Positions 41,974-50,807 of a stretch of DNA of 64,000 bases are shown here, piece by piece. A model generated the notes under the pieces. The model saw only the letters and a program-made list of their open reading frames with translations. It was not told the DNA's origin and did no database searches. This DNA comes from VRUE01 sp963702175. GTDB lineage: Bacteria > Actinomycetota > Thermoleophilia > Solirubrobacterales > 70-9. Each line of letters starts with the position of its first letter. The first letter of the stretch is position 1. Position numbers and translations under genes: made by a program. The stretch lies in assembly GCA_963702175.1 (NCBI GenBank), contig OY969721.1, positions 1 to 64,000 of the forward strand. The letters run 5' to 3'.

Positions 41974-42395
41974 CAGGCAGGACGCGTCGCCCTTACTTCC
42001 TCCTCGGGGCTGGCCAGGCCGGAGCCGATGCCGAGCACGCCGAGGACCGCGTGGAGGACGTTGTCCTCGTCGTTGACGGGGATGAAGCCGAGGATCGACT
42101 CGCCACCGCCGATGATGAAGCCCCAGATCGCAACGACGACGTAGACCGCGCCGAAGGCGAGCGCGTAGGTGCGTGCCGCACGAGGGCCTGAGGCGAAGGC
42201 GAGCAGTCCCAGCGCGCCGCTGAGCAGGTGAACCAGGTTGTGCCAGGCGTTCACGTCGAGCACACCGAGAACAGCGTCCACCGAGCCGGGGCTCCCGAAC
42301 GAGGCGCTGTAGAAGAATCCGATGATGCCAGCGATCGCCAGCGTCGCTCCGATCAAGACTGCGTAGAGACTGGCGGGGGTGACAGGTTCGTTCAT
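41973..42395 (-). CDS. DUF4383 four-helix membrane protein
   Basis: 140 residues, four hydrophobic segments. DUF4383 features: AGIIGFFYS, DVNAWHNLVHLLSGALGLLA and ENVLHAVLGVLGIG. Start ATG 42395 follows GGAGGAG. Function unknown. Confidence 0.8.
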   Translation of the reverse strand: MNEPVTPASLYAVLIGATLAIAGIIGFFYSASFGSPGSVDAVLGVLDVNAWHNLVHLLSGALGLLAFASGPRAARTYALAFGAVYVVVAIWGFIIGGGESILGFIPVNDEDNVLHAVLGVLGIGSGLASPEEEVRATRPA

Positions 42396-42490
42396 CTCCT
42401 CCTCCTTCTATTACAGCGCTTACGAACTGCGAATACCCGTCCGCGCGTCGATCAACCGTGACTCACGTAAGGGGCGATCGGAGAAGCCGC

Positions 42491-42717
42491 TCAGTCTCGC
42501 ACGGCCCTCTCCATGAAGTCGATCTGGCGCTGCTTACGCATGATCAGGTGCTCGAGCATGTGCTCCAGCGCCTCGGAGCGGCCCTCCCGCCCGGTTGGCT
42601 CGATTGCTGCCTGCAGAGCCTCCACGCCTTCCTCCTCGCGGAGAGGAAGGTGGCTGTGACCGAAGACGACGGCATCCGCCTGCGGGAAGCGGCGGCGCAG
42701 GCGCGCCAGGCGACCGC
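42491..42717 (-). pseudogene. metallophosphoesterase C-terminal remnant truncated by an IS end
   Basis: Reads SGRLARLRRRFPQADAVVFG, then HSHLPL (late histidine motif of YfcE/calcineurin-like phosphoesterases), and on in frame through REEEGVEALQAAIEPTG and LEHMLEHLIMRKQRQIDFME to a TGA at 42491. There is no start. The 5' boundary coincides with an IS end at 42718. The tail after HLPL is not typical of the family, so it may be chimeric. Confidence 0.55.
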
Positions 42718-42774
42718 TAGCTGTAGTTACCCATGACGTTGTTCCAGCTCAGCGAGCCGAGCCGCGGGCGCCTT
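42718..42774 (-). mobile_element. solo end remnant of the IS481-like element
   Basis: Matches the left end of the 17640 element for about 57 bases (TAGCTGTAGTTACCCATGAC... against TAGTTGTAGTTCCTCAGCAC..., then the same GTTGTTCCAGCTC block). Only the transposase C-terminus and inverted repeat survive. It shares the extra G after CTG seen in the larger copy. Confidence 0.75.
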
Positions 42775-42854
42775 ATGGCATGTGGGTGTCGGCGAGGACG
42801 GCGATCATGCGATTGCGATGGGACCTCTGGGGACGCATCGCACGTATCTACTAC

Positions 42855-43478
42855 ATGCTCACTTCCTCACCGCGAGCGTTGCAACCGGTGCTGCTGGTCG
42901 CGCTGCTCTCGCTCTCCGCTTTCCTGACGGCACCGTCCGCCACGGCGGACGTCGGGGTCGAACGGGTCAGCCGTCTGGCCGGCGTTCCCGGCGACGCGGT
43001 CGAGCTGACCATCGGCTGCGGCTTTTGCTACCCGCCCTGCGAGGGTCCCGAAGGTGACCGCAGCGGGGTCTGCGTGCCCGGCGTCGAGTCGCCCCCGCCC
43101 TCGTTCCCGGTCTCGCTGGTACCGATCGAGAAGGTCCCAAAGCCACACCGCTGCGGACCGAGGCGGCTCTGCACGCCGCATGCGCCTCGACCACCTGAGC
43201 GGGCGCCATTCACCCTGCTCGGCTGGGCGAAGCCGGTACAGGCTGAGGCGAGCGGCTGGGGGTATCTAGGCGGCGGCGGCTTTGGCCACGGCGCGATCGA
43301 ACCGCCGCGCTACACGCTCGACTTTCGCATCCCGGATCTGAGCCCCGGCGTCTACTCCTACGTGATCTATTGCGGCGTCTGTCAGCGCGGGGAGGGCGGC
43401 AGCCTGATCGCCTTCCCCGAAAGGCGATGGCGACTTCGCGTACGTCGCGTCGCGCTCAGTACCCGGTACCGATCTTGA
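42855..43478 (+). CDS. exported Cys-rich hypothetical protein
   Basis: 207 residues from ATG 42855, chosen because it gives a normal signal peptide (RALQPVLLVALLSLSAFLTA, cleavage near ATA-DV). In-frame ATGs at 42807 and 42780 are possible. Mature part has paired cysteines (CGFCYPPCEG, CGPRRLC, YCGVCQRG) and Pro-rich linkers. C-terminus resembles a beta-sandwich (YTLDFRIPDLSPGVYSYVIY). Family unknown. Its 3' end overlaps glutamate decarboxylase by 23 bases on the other strand. Confidence 0.6.
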   Translation: MLTSSPRALQPVLLVALLSLSAFLTAPSATADVGVERVSRLAGVPGDAVELTIGCGFCYPPCEGPEGDRSGVCVPGVESPPPSFPVSLVPIEKVPKPHRCGPRRLCTPHAPRPPERAPFTLLGWAKPVQAEASGWGYLGGGGFGHGAIEPPRYTLDFRIPDLSPGVYSYVIYCGVCQRGEGGSLIAFPERRWRLRVRRVALSTRYRS

Positions 43479-44832
43479 CCTGCTTGCGCTCGGAGGCGTG
43501 GGCGCCGCCCTTCTTCTCGAGCGTCGCGCAGGCCTCGGCGATGTCGTCGGCGAGCCGGTCGATCTGAGCGCGGCTCAGGGTCTGCTTGACCAGCGCCCGC
43601 ATGATCGTCACGTCTTCGGCGTCCGGCGGCATTGTGTAGGCGGGCAGCATCCAGCCGCGCTCGGCGGAAAGCTGCCAGGAGACGTCGAACTCGTCGTAGG
43701 ACTTCTCGCCGCTGAGCTTGAAGGCGACCAGGGGCAGTTGCTCCTTGTCGGCGCCGATCAGCTCGAAGTCCCCCATCGCTTCCAGCTTGCCGGCCAGCGC
43801 CCGGGCGTTCTCCTCCATCGCCCGCATCACGAACGTGTAGCCCTCGCGCCCGAGGCGGACGAAGTTGTAGTACTGGGCGAGCACCATCGAGGCGCCGGTG
43901 GAGAAGTTGAGGGTGAAGGTCGCGTCGGTTTTTCCGAGGTAATTCTCGTAGAAGACGAGGTCCTCGGCGAGATCCGATTTCTCGCGGAAGACGAGCCAGC
44001 CGATGCCGGGGTAGACGAGGCCGAACTTGTGGCCGGAGACGTTGATCGAGCGGACCTGCTCGAGCCGGAAGTCCCACTCCGAGTCGGGGTAGAGGAAGGG
44101 CCAGACGAAGCCGCCGCTGGCGGCGTCGATGTGGAGTGGGACGTCGAGGCCTTTGTCGCCCTTGAGGCCGACCAGCAGCTCGTTGATCCCGACGATGTCG
44201 TCGGCATGGCCGGTGAAGGTGGTGCCGAGGACCGCGGCGACGCCGATCGTGTTCTCGTCGACGTGGGGCTCGACGTCTTCGGGCCCGATCACGTACTTGT
44301 TTTCCTGGAGGCGGACGATCCGCGGTTCGACGTCGAAGTAGCGGCAGAACTTTTCCCAGACCACGTGGACGTCGCCGCCGAAGATCAGGTTCGGTTTGTC
44401 GACCGGCTTCGATTCGGCTTCGCGGCGCTGCTTCCACTTCCACTTCAGCGAGAGCGCGCCGAGCATGATCGCCTCCGAGGAGCCCTGGGTGCGGGCGCCG
44501 GTCGTCTCGCCAGGCGCGTGGTAGAGGTCGGCGAGCATGCGCACGCAGCGCTGCTCGATCTCGGCGGAGATCGGGTACTCGGCGTGGTCGATGAAGTTGC
44601 GGTAGAGGTTCTCGCCGATGATCCGCTGCGCCTCGGGCTCCATCCAGGTCGTCACGAAGGTCGCCAGGTTGCGCCACGGGTCGCCCTCAAGCACCAGTTC
44701 CTCGTCGACGAGGCGCATCGCGTCGAGGGCGGACATGCCGCCGCTGGGGAACTCCTTGTCGGGGGCGTCTTCGGTGAGGAAACGGTTGCCGTAGAGCTTC
44801 GCCGCCTGCTCGGGGCTGGTGGGCTTTTTCAT
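43456..44832 (-). CDS. gad: glutamate decarboxylase
   Basis: 458 residues, PLP-dependent group II decarboxylase. TQGSSEAIMLGALSLKWKWK near 115, HIDAASGGFVWPFL near 240 and the PLP lysine in NVSGHKFGLVYPGIGW near 275. C-terminus KQVKIGTGY resembles the GadA/B tail. Makes GABA and CO2 from glutamate, consuming a proton. No GABA antiporter lies nearby, though an Na+/H+ antiporter is 2 kb away. Confidence 0.93.
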   Translation of the reverse strand: MKKPTSPEQAAKLYGNRFLTEDAPDKEFPSGGMSALDAMRLVDEELVLEGDPWRNLATFVTTWMEPEAQRIIGENLYRNFIDHAEYPISAEIEQRCVRMLADLYHAPGETTGARTQGSSEAIMLGALSLKWKWKQRREAESKPVDKPNLIFGGDVHVVWEKFCRYFDVEPRIVRLQENKYVIGPEDVEPHVDENTIGVAAVLGTTFTGHADDIVGINELLVGLKGDKGLDVPLHIDAASGGFVWPFLYPDSEWDFRLEQVRSINVSGHKFGLVYPGIGWLVFREKSDLAEDLVFYENYLGKTDATFTLNFSTGASMVLAQYYNFVRLGREGYTFVMRAMEENARALAGKLEAMGDFELIGADKEQLPLVAFKLSGEKSYDEFDVSWQLSAERGWMLPAYTMPPDAEDVTIMRALVKQTLSRAQIDRLADDIAEACATLEKKGGAHASERKQVKIGTGY

Positions 44833-44917
44833 GGCTCCTCCGGTCTGGATCGGGGACGGGTCCGATGCCGGCTGAGCCTAGCCGAGGCTTCAACGTGGCC
44901 GCCACTCTGGCGGCGGC

Positions 44918-44988
44918 TCTCGCCAACACCGAGGGGCGGATCGTCTACGTCGAGCGGGTCGCGCGATCGAGCTGCACATAGGGCGGTA
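44918..44988 (+). pseudogene. remnant of a paralogue of the 39724 lipoprotein
   Basis: LANTEGRIVYVERVA matches AEGRIAYVERVD of the lipoprotein, followed at once, in a shifted frame, by AIELHIGR matching the C-terminal ALELHVAER. The middle is deleted. Lies in the otherwise gene-free 44833-45018. A GCCGCCA-ctc-TGGCGGC hairpin is just upstream. Confidence 0.45.
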
Positions 44989-45018
44989 GCCGCTGCGCCC
45001 CTTGGTGGTTTGACGTCC

Positions 45019-45543
45019 CTAGGGGGAAGGGGGTTCTTTTGGAGGAAAAAGTTCGGTGGCGGTGTCGAGTCGCTTACTGTCCGTGATCGCTTTTAGGCCG
45101 GCAAACTCGCCGGTTGATTCACCTTCTGCCAGCCAACGTTCGATCTGCTGTTGACCCTGGCTGCCGACCATGAGCAAGGCGAGAGAGAGCTGACTGCCTC
45201 GTGGGTACTCCGCCTCGATCGATTGCACTAGCCAGTGTGAATCTGGGCTGATTTCCGGCTCCTTCGGGAAGAGAAGGTTCCCGACCTGGACGGCGAGCCA
45301 GATGTGCTGGTCGCTGGGAATGTCGCGAAGAGTTCCCTCGGCGCTGAGGACCTGCCCAACGAAGCCTCCATCCTTGGGGAAGGTGATCGCACCTCGCGGC
45401 TCGCCTCCGGAACCGTCGCTGGTGGCGTAGACCGCGTAGACCGCAGCGCCACCTCCGATGAGGGCAACCAGAAGCGGAACGATCACGTGACTCAGCCACC
45501 ACTTCCACCCACGCTCGTAGTCCGCTGCGCTCTCCGTTCCCAT
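45019..45543 (-). CDS. hypothetical membrane-anchored protein
   Basis: 174 residues from ATG 45543 (MGTESAADYERGWKWWLSH). One TM (VIVPLLVALIGGGAAVYAVY, about 20-40), then an extracytoplasmic domain with FPKDGGFVGQVLSAEGTLRD and HIWLAVQVGNLLFPKEPEIS. That beta-rich pattern resembles other single-TM proteins of unknown role. The longer reading frame to 45747 overlaps the DUF5996 gene and is unlikely. Confidence 0.6.
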   Translation of the reverse strand: MGTESAADYERGWKWWLSHVIVPLLVALIGGGAAVYAVYATSDGSGGEPRGAITFPKDGGFVGQVLSAEGTLRDIPSDQHIWLAVQVGNLLFPKEPEISPDSHWLVQSIEAEYPRGSQLSLALLMVGSQGQQQIERWLAEGESTGEFAGLKAITDSKRLDTATELFPPKEPPSP

Positions 45544-45577
45544 CGACAGGAGCTGATCGTATTTGGTCGAGGCGGGT

Positions 45578-46504
45578 CTATGCGACGGGTGGCGGCGAGC
45601 CCTCGGCGCTCGCGGCGAGCCCCGAGTCCCAGCCGCAGACGAGACATGCGTGCTGGAACGTCGAATGGGCGAACTCGAGCGCAAACGCGTGCGGGTTCTC
45701 GCTGGCGCAGACGTCGTCCCAATCGAGGACGTAGAGGCCGAGCTCATCGTTCCAACGCGCGGCCGCCGGGGAGATGGTGCCGTCCGCGAACCCCTCCGGC
45801 GCCGGGTGGGCGTATGCGTAGAACGCAGCCTTGCCCAGTTTGGGGTCGCCGGGCCACCATCCCACCGCCACCTCCTGGGAATCCATCGAGTTGCGCATGA
45901 TGAAGTCGTCCGAGGGAGGTTCGGCCGGGACCCCGGAGTAGAGGTTCACGGCGAGGTCGAACGATCCCCACCAGGCATTGACCGGCGAGGACCGGCCGCG
46001 GAACGGTGCCCGGAAGGCGGCCAGGACGAGCGCGGCCTGAGTCGCGGCAACGAAGTAGGAAGCGACCTGGTCGGGGTCGTAACTCGCATGTTCCTCGTCC
46101 TCGTCGAGCGGGACGCTCCATGGCACCTCCTGCGGCGTTGGGTCGATCTCGACGGCGCCGACCAGGTCAGCCACCGTCTTCATCAACTCACGGGTGACAG
46201 AGCCCACTGCCCGGTTCGGGGTCAGGGGGACGCTTCCGGTCCGGCCGTCGCTGTGCTCGACCACTGCCTCGTGCGCGTGCAGGTCCAGCGCGACGACGAG
46301 CGTCCCTGAGCCGTCGGGCGCTGGCAGTGGACCCGTTTCCCAGCCTCGCGCGGTCAGCCGCAGCGCGGCGTGTTGGAGCTGTGGCTCGGGTGGCGCCAGC
46401 GTCGCGGCGATCTTTCCCAGCACCTGCGTATGCGCGTGAAGCGTGTCGCAGGTCTCGCTCCAGTCTTCGTAGGAAACGGATGGCCACAGGTCGGAGGACG
46501 TCAT
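45578..46504 (-). CDS. DUF5996 protein
   Basis: 308 residues. Family features: LWPSVSYEDWSETCDTLHAH, TQVLGKIAATL, AAFRAPFRGRSSPVNAWWGS, and EVAVGWWPGDPKLGKAAFYA...HPAPEGFADG. Soluble, cytoplasmic; function unknown. Complete. Confidence 0.85.
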   Translation of the reverse strand: MTSSDLWPSVSYEDWSETCDTLHAHTQVLGKIAATLAPPEPQLQHAALRLTARGWETGPLPAPDGSGTLVVALDLHAHEAVVEHSDGRTGSVPLTPNRAVGSVTRELMKTVADLVGAVEIDPTPQEVPWSVPLDEDEEHASYDPDQVASYFVAATQAALVLAAFRAPFRGRSSPVNAWWGSFDLAVNLYSGVPAEPPSDDFIMRNSMDSQEVAVGWWPGDPKLGKAAFYAYAHPAPEGFADGTISPAAARWNDELGLYVLDWDDVCASENPHAFALEFAHSTFQHACLVCGWDSGLAASAEGSPPPVA

Positions 46505-46534
46505 CGGCCCACCGTAGCGCCCTGCATCGGTCCG

Positions 46535-48073
46535 CTAGGAGCGGATCCGCGCCTCCTCGAGGTCGAGGTCGCGCTCGATCTGGCGCATCGTCGCGTCGCG
46601 CAGCCGGCCCTCTTTGCGCAGCGCGAGCAGCTCTTCGCGCTCCACTCCGATCAACTCGCGGCGCAGGTGGCCGTAGTCGGCGAGGCGCTCCTGGCGGGCG
46701 GCCGTCTCGGGGTCCTCGCCGCCCAGCACCGCCGCGCACATGCGGAAGCGGGCGCGGTAGAGGTCGCGCAGCCGCCGCAGCTGGGACTCGCTGGCAAGTC
46801 CCTCCTCTTCGATCTCGTCGAGCCGGTCGAGCGCGGCCTGGGCCGCCTCCATCCGCGCCACCGCCTCCTCGTCGCTCCAGCGCCGCGGTTGCTCCAACCC
46901 CAGCGCGCGGATGACGAAGGGCAGCGAGAGGCCCTGGCCGACCAGGGTGACGAGGATCAGCGCGAAGCTGAGAAAGACGATCTGCGGCCGGGCGTCGACG
47001 CTGAGCGGCACCGCCAGCGCGGCCGCCAGGGAGATCGCCCCTTTCATCCCGCTCCAGCCGACGGCGAAGCGCTGGCCGGCGGTCTCGCCCGCGTCCGATC
47101 TCATCGCGAAGACGAAAGCGAGTCGGGTGGCTATCGCAGTGAGGGCAATCGCGGCGGCGGGCCAGAGCAACTGGCCGATCCCGGAGGAGGTCTGCTCGAG
47201 CGTGTCGACGATGCTTGGCAACTGCAGGCCGAGTAGGACGAAGAGGGTCGTCTCCAGTCCGAAGACGAGGACGCCCCAGAAGGCAACGGCGCTGAGCCTG
47301 GTGTCGGCGTCGAGAGTGTGGGGGGATTGGTAGCCGGTGTAGATGCCCGCGACGACGGCAGCCAGGATGCCAGACACGTGCAGCTCCTCGGCGCCAATGT
47401 AGGCGCCGTATGCGGTCAGCACGGTGAGGACGGTGACCAGCGCGGCGTCGGTCTGGCGGCGGATTACGATCGTCGAGAGCCAGCCGACCGCGAGGCCGAT
47501 CAGCAGGCCGCCGGCCGAGACGGTGACGAAGTCGAGCGTCGCGCCACCGAGGCTGAAGGCGTCGCCGGTTGCGACTCCGACGGCGATCCCGTAGAGGACC
47601 AGCGCGGTGGCGTCGTTGACCATCGACTCTCCCTCGACCAGGAGTCGCACCCGCTCCGGGGCGCCGAGGCGGCGGAAGATCGAGATCGCGGCCACCGTAT
47701 CGGTGGGGGCGAGCACTGCCCCCAGCACCGCCGCCGCGGCCCAGCTCAGCCCCGGCACCAGGGCGTGGGACACCACCGCGATAACCGCTGCGGTGAGGAA
47801 GACCAGCAGCACCGCCATCAGCGCCAGCGGGCGCAGCACCGCCCGCAGCTCCCGCGCCGGGGCCGACCAGCCGGCGGCGTGGACCAGCGGCGGGATGAAG
47901 AGCAGGAAGATGACGTCGGGGTCGAGCTCGAACTCCGGCAGGCCGGGGACCAGCGCGATCGCGAGCCCGCCGAGCACCAGGACGATCGGGGCTGGGATCC
48001 TGCCGAACTCGGCGATGCGGACCAGCAGGACCGCAGCCAGCAGCAACAGCAGTACGTGCTCGATGTTGCCCAC
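46535..48073 (-). CDS. Na+/H+ antiporter, CPA1 (NhaP-like)
   Basis: 512 residues, about 12 TM segments followed by a cytoplasmic helical tail of about 115 residues. Transport-site motifs LAPTDTVAAISIFRRLGAPE near 130 and EGESMVNDATALVLYG near 155. Exchanges Na+ (or K+) for H+. The start lies 20 bases from the divergent DsbA-like gene, so the promoters overlap. Confidence 0.9.
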   Translation of the reverse strand: MGNIEHVLLLLLAAVLLVRIAEFGRIPAPIVLVLGGLAIALVPGLPEFELDPDVIFLLFIPPLVHAAGWSAPARELRAVLRPLALMAVLLVFLTAAVIAVVSHALVPGLSWAAAAVLGAVLAPTDTVAAISIFRRLGAPERVRLLVEGESMVNDATALVLYGIAVGVATGDAFSLGGATLDFVTVSAGGLLIGLAVGWLSTIVIRRQTDAALVTVLTVLTAYGAYIGAEELHVSGILAAVVAGIYTGYQSPHTLDADTRLSAVAFWGVLVFGLETTLFVLLGLQLPSIVDTLEQTSSGIGQLLWPAAAIALTAIATRLAFVFAMRSDAGETAGQRFAVGWSGMKGAISLAAALAVPLSVDARPQIVFLSFALILVTLVGQGLSLPFVIRALGLEQPRRWSDEEAVARMEAAQAALDRLDEIEEEGLASESQLRRLRDLYRARFRMCAAVLGGEDPETAARQERLADYGHLRRELIGVEREELLALRKEGRLRDATMRQIERDLDLEEARIRS

Positions 48074-48093
48074 CGGCGCATAACATCACGCAA

Positions 48094-48624
48094 GTGGACG
48101 ACAAGCTCACTCCTCCCCTGGACAAGGAGATCGACCACATCCGTGGCGAGTGGGGGAGCCCGCTGGAGCTGGTCATGTTCGGGGACTTTCAGTGCCCGTT
48201 CTGCCTTGGCGCCCAATCGGTGCTCCGGCGCGTGCGCGACCGACTCGGTGAGCGGCTCGTCTTCGCCTTTCGTCACCTACCGATCCCCGAGCGCCACCCG
48301 CTGGCGCCGCTTGCAGCTGAGGCCAGCGAGGCAGCCGCGGCGCAGGGTCGCTTTTGGGAGTACCACGATGCTCTCTTCGCCGCCCAGCCGAAGCTCTCAG
48401 AGGAGACGATCCTCGAGGTCGGCCGCGAACTCGGCCTCGACGCCGAGCGCATGGCCGCCGAGTTGGAGGCCGGCACCTGGCGCGAGCGGATCGCCCGCGA
48501 CGTCAGCTCCGCTGAAGAGAGCGGCGCCACCGGCACCCCGACCTTCTTCGTCAACGGCGTCCGCCACTACGGCGCCTATGACGCGTCCTCCCTGGTCGAA
48601 GAGCTGACCTCCAGCTCGAGGTAG
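48094..48624 (+). CDS. DsbA-family thioredoxin-like oxidoreductase
   Basis: 176 residues. CPFC active site in VMFGDFQCPFCLGAQ near residue 34, helical insert, then the cis-Pro loop GATGTPTFFVNG near 148. No signal peptide, so probably cytoplasmic, as in FrnE/DsbA-like actinobacterial proteins. GTG 48094. Seven bases before the next gene. Confidence 0.85.
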   Translation: MDDKLTPPLDKEIDHIRGEWGSPLELVMFGDFQCPFCLGAQSVLRRVRDRLGERLVFAFRHLPIPERHPLAPLAAEASEAAAAQGRFWEYHDALFAAQPKLSEETILEVGRELGLDAERMAAELEAGTWRERIARDVSSAEESGATGTPTFFVNGVRHYGAYDASSLVEELTSSSR

Positions 48625-48630
48625 CCTCGG

Positions 48631-49437
48631 ATGTCAGGCGGTTCGCTGCCAGCAGTCTCCCGGCGCCGCCTCGCGATCCTCCTACTGGTCCTGCTTGCCT
48701 GCGCGGCGACAGCGGGCGGGACGGGCAACGCCAAGCGGACCGAATCAAAGCCTATGCGCTGGCATCCCGACGTCGCCGGGGCCAAGCGTTACGCGGATCG
48801 CCGCGCCGGCGACGTCGCCTTCGCGGTAGTAGATCCGCGCGGGCGTATCCGGGGCTTCCATAGGGCCCGGACCGCTCCGGCCGCAAGTGTCTTCAAGGTG
48901 ATGCTGCTGGTTGCCCTTCTGCGTAAGCGCCATGACGCCGGCCTCTCCGCTCGTGACCGGGCACTGCTCGGTCCGATGATTCGCCGCTCGGACAACGTCG
49001 CGGCGTCGACGGTCCGCGACCTCGTCGGCTCGCGACGGATCAAGCGCCTCGCCCGGGTCGCCCGCATGCACGACTTTCGCTACCACCCCGTCTGGGGTCA
49101 GAGCCTGACCAGTCCTCGCGACCAAGCGCGGTTCATGTACCGGCTGATGTCGTACATCCCTGACCAGCATCGCCCTTACGGGCGCTATCTGCTCTCCCAC
49201 ATCGTCCGGGAGCAGCGATGGGGGATCGGCCGCGTAAAGCCGCGCGGCTGGCGGCTCTTCTTCAAGGGTGGCTGGGGCAGCGGCACGGGCCTGGTCGACC
49301 ATCAGGTTGCGCTGCTGAAGCGGAAACACCGCCGCGTTGCGATCGCCGTCTTCACCGAGCTCAATCCCAGTCACGGCTATGGCAAGCGAACCCTGCGCGG
49401 CGTGTCTGCCCGGCTCCTCGCCGGCCTCGGCCGGTGA
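48631..49437 (+). CDS. class A beta-lactamase-like serine hydrolase, exported
   Basis: 268 residues. Signal peptide LAILLLVLLACAATAGG. Penicillin-binding-type motifs in order: SVFK (SxxK) near 88, SDN in RRSDNVAAST near 122 and KGG in FFKGGWGSGTGLVDHQ near 218. No Glu166-type omega motif is evident, so beta-lactam hydrolysis is not assured; it may be a DD-peptidase or esterase relative. Confidence 0.8.
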   Translation: MSGGSLPAVSRRRLAILLLVLLACAATAGGTGNAKRTESKPMRWHPDVAGAKRYADRRAGDVAFAVVDPRGRIRGFHRARTAPAASVFKVMLLVALLRKRHDAGLSARDRALLGPMIRRSDNVAASTVRDLVGSRRIKRLARVARMHDFRYHPVWGQSLTSPRDQARFMYRLMSYIPDQHRPYGRYLLSHIVREQRWGIGRVKPRGWRLFFKGGWGSGTGLVDHQVALLKRKHRRVAIAVFTELNPSHGYGKRTLRGVSARLLAGLGR

Positions 49438-49441
49438 CCGC

Positions 49442-49924
49442 TCAGACCAGTGAGCCGGCCAACTCGCGATCTATCTCGAGCAGGTAGGGCGCGACCTGGC
49501 CGCTGTAGGCGGCCTTGCGCTCGGCGGGGAGGTCCTTCCAACCGGTCACCGAGCCGCGACAGATATCCGCGCCACAAAGGCAGCCGCCCGGAAAGTGCTC
49601 GATCGAGTAGTTGCGCATCGCGTAGTCGAAGGTGACCTCCTCGCCTTTGGAAATCGACTTGCGCGCCACGAAGTTGCAAGCCCCCGTGTCGTTGAGCTCG
49701 ACGCCGCAGTTGGGGCTGCACGAGTGGTTGACCTTGGGGCCGAGGCCGCCATGCCGGGCCCACTTGGTGCGGCTCACCTGGGTTGCGTGCGAGTCGTTGC
49801 AGGCGACCTCGCCTTCGAGCACCCCCACCATCACCGTCTCACCGATCTGGAAGCCACGGGTTGCGCGAACGCCACCGCCCTTGCCGCCTTCGGGGGTACA
49901 CAGCTCATAACCGACAGGATCCAA
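49442..49924 (-). CDS. SET-domain protein methyltransferase
   Basis: 160 residues. SET core: VRATRGFQIGETVMVG, KVNHSCSPNCGVELN (Asn66-His67, SAM-binding), FVARKSISKGEEVTFDYA with the catalytic Tyr, and a post-SET cysteine cluster CLCGADICRGSV near 120. Compact, with no other domain. SET proteins are mainly eukaryotic; bacterial ones are scattered. Substrate unknown. Confidence 0.85.
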   Translation of the reverse strand: MDPVGYELCTPEGGKGGGVRATRGFQIGETVMVGVLEGEVACNDSHATQVSRTKWARHGGLGPKVNHSCSPNCGVELNDTGACNFVARKSISKGEEVTFDYAMRNYSIEHFPGGCLCGADICRGSVTGWKDLPAERKAAYSGQVAPYLLEIDRELAGSLV

Positions 49925-50088
49925 GGGAACCGCCTCTCAATTGTTTGAGCGCAGCGAAACTGCGCTCGATCACACTAGGCCATCGATGTTGAGCGACCTG
50001 CTTGGGGCGGCGGGAGCGAGGTCCCTGTCGACTAAACATCTTCCTCACTTACCTCTGCGCTCTGCGGCGAGCGGGCCTGGTGGCCGAG

Positions 50089-50107
50089 CATACCCCGTGG
50101 GGGTATG
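50089..50107 (+). promoter_or_regulatory. CsoR/RcnR-like palindromic operator
   Basis: CATACCCC-gtg-GGGGTATG, a perfect 8-bp inverted repeat with 3-base spacer, 17 bases before the methyltransferase start. The C-tract/G-tract form is that of CsoR-family (copper or sulfur/formaldehyde-sensing) operators. No CsoR gene lies in the window. Confidence 0.55.
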
Positions 50108-50123
50108 CAAAGATGAGGCGGCG

Positions 50124-50738
50124 ATGGCAACCCTCGCGCTCGTCCTCTACGCGGTTTACCTGGCGCTGGCCTTCGGGCTGCGGATCCTGATCCAGCTTCG
50201 CCGCACCGGCTCGACCGGCTTCCACGGCCTCGGCGGCCGCCCCGGCTCGGCCGAGTGGATCGCCGGGGTGGGCTTCACCGTCGCTCTGCTCGTCGGCGCC
50301 GCGGCGCCTCTGCTCGCCCTGGTCGATCTGGTCGAGCCGTTCGGCGCGCTCGACGTCACCGCCGTCCACGCCTTCGGCCTCGTGCTCGCCGTCGCTGGGA
50401 TCGCGGCCACCTTCTACGCCCAGGTGGCGATGGGGGAGAGCTGGCGGATCGGCGTCGACCCCGGGGAGCGCACCCAGCTCGTCACCAGCGGCCCCTTCGC
50501 CCTGGTTCGCAACCCGATCTTCGCGGCGATGCTCCCCACCGCGCTCGGCCTCACCCTGCTGGTGCCGAGCTGGGTCGCGTTCGTCGGTCTGGTCGGGCTG
50601 ATGCTCGCGCTGGAGCTGCAGGTGCGGGTTGTCGAGGAGCCCTACCTGCTGAGCGTGCACCGCGAGGAATACGCGGCCTACTCCGCTCGGGTCGGGCGCT
50701 TCCTGCCCGGCATGGGGCGGATTCGCCGCACCGGCTGA
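50124..50738 (+). CDS. ICMT/PEMT-family membrane methyltransferase
   Basis: 204 residues, about 5 TM segments. C-terminal isoprenylcysteine-methyltransferase-like signature: LVTSGPFALVRNPIFAAMLP and EEPYLLSVHREEYAAYSARV. Bacterial members methylate unknown small or lipid substrates. ATG 50124 chosen; the upstream in-frame extension runs across the operator. Confidence 0.85.
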   Translation: MATLALVLYAVYLALAFGLRILIQLRRTGSTGFHGLGGRPGSAEWIAGVGFTVALLVGAAAPLLALVDLVEPFGALDVTAVHAFGLVLAVAGIAATFYAQVAMGESWRIGVDPGERTQLVTSGPFALVRNPIFAAMLPTALGLTLLVPSWVAFVGLVGLMLALELQVRVVEEPYLLSVHREEYAAYSARVGRFLPGMGRIRRTG

Positions 50739-50807
50739 GCTCCGCCCGGGGCCTGCGGCAAGTCCGTCCTGCGGATGCTTATACTGCGCCGCGACCAAAT
50801 ACCTGCC

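Noticed and set aside
45544..45747. N-terminal extension of the 45019 membrane protein
   Set aside because: Ser/Arg-rich, antisense-like codons overlapping the DUF5996 gene; ATG 45543 precedes a sensible TM topology.
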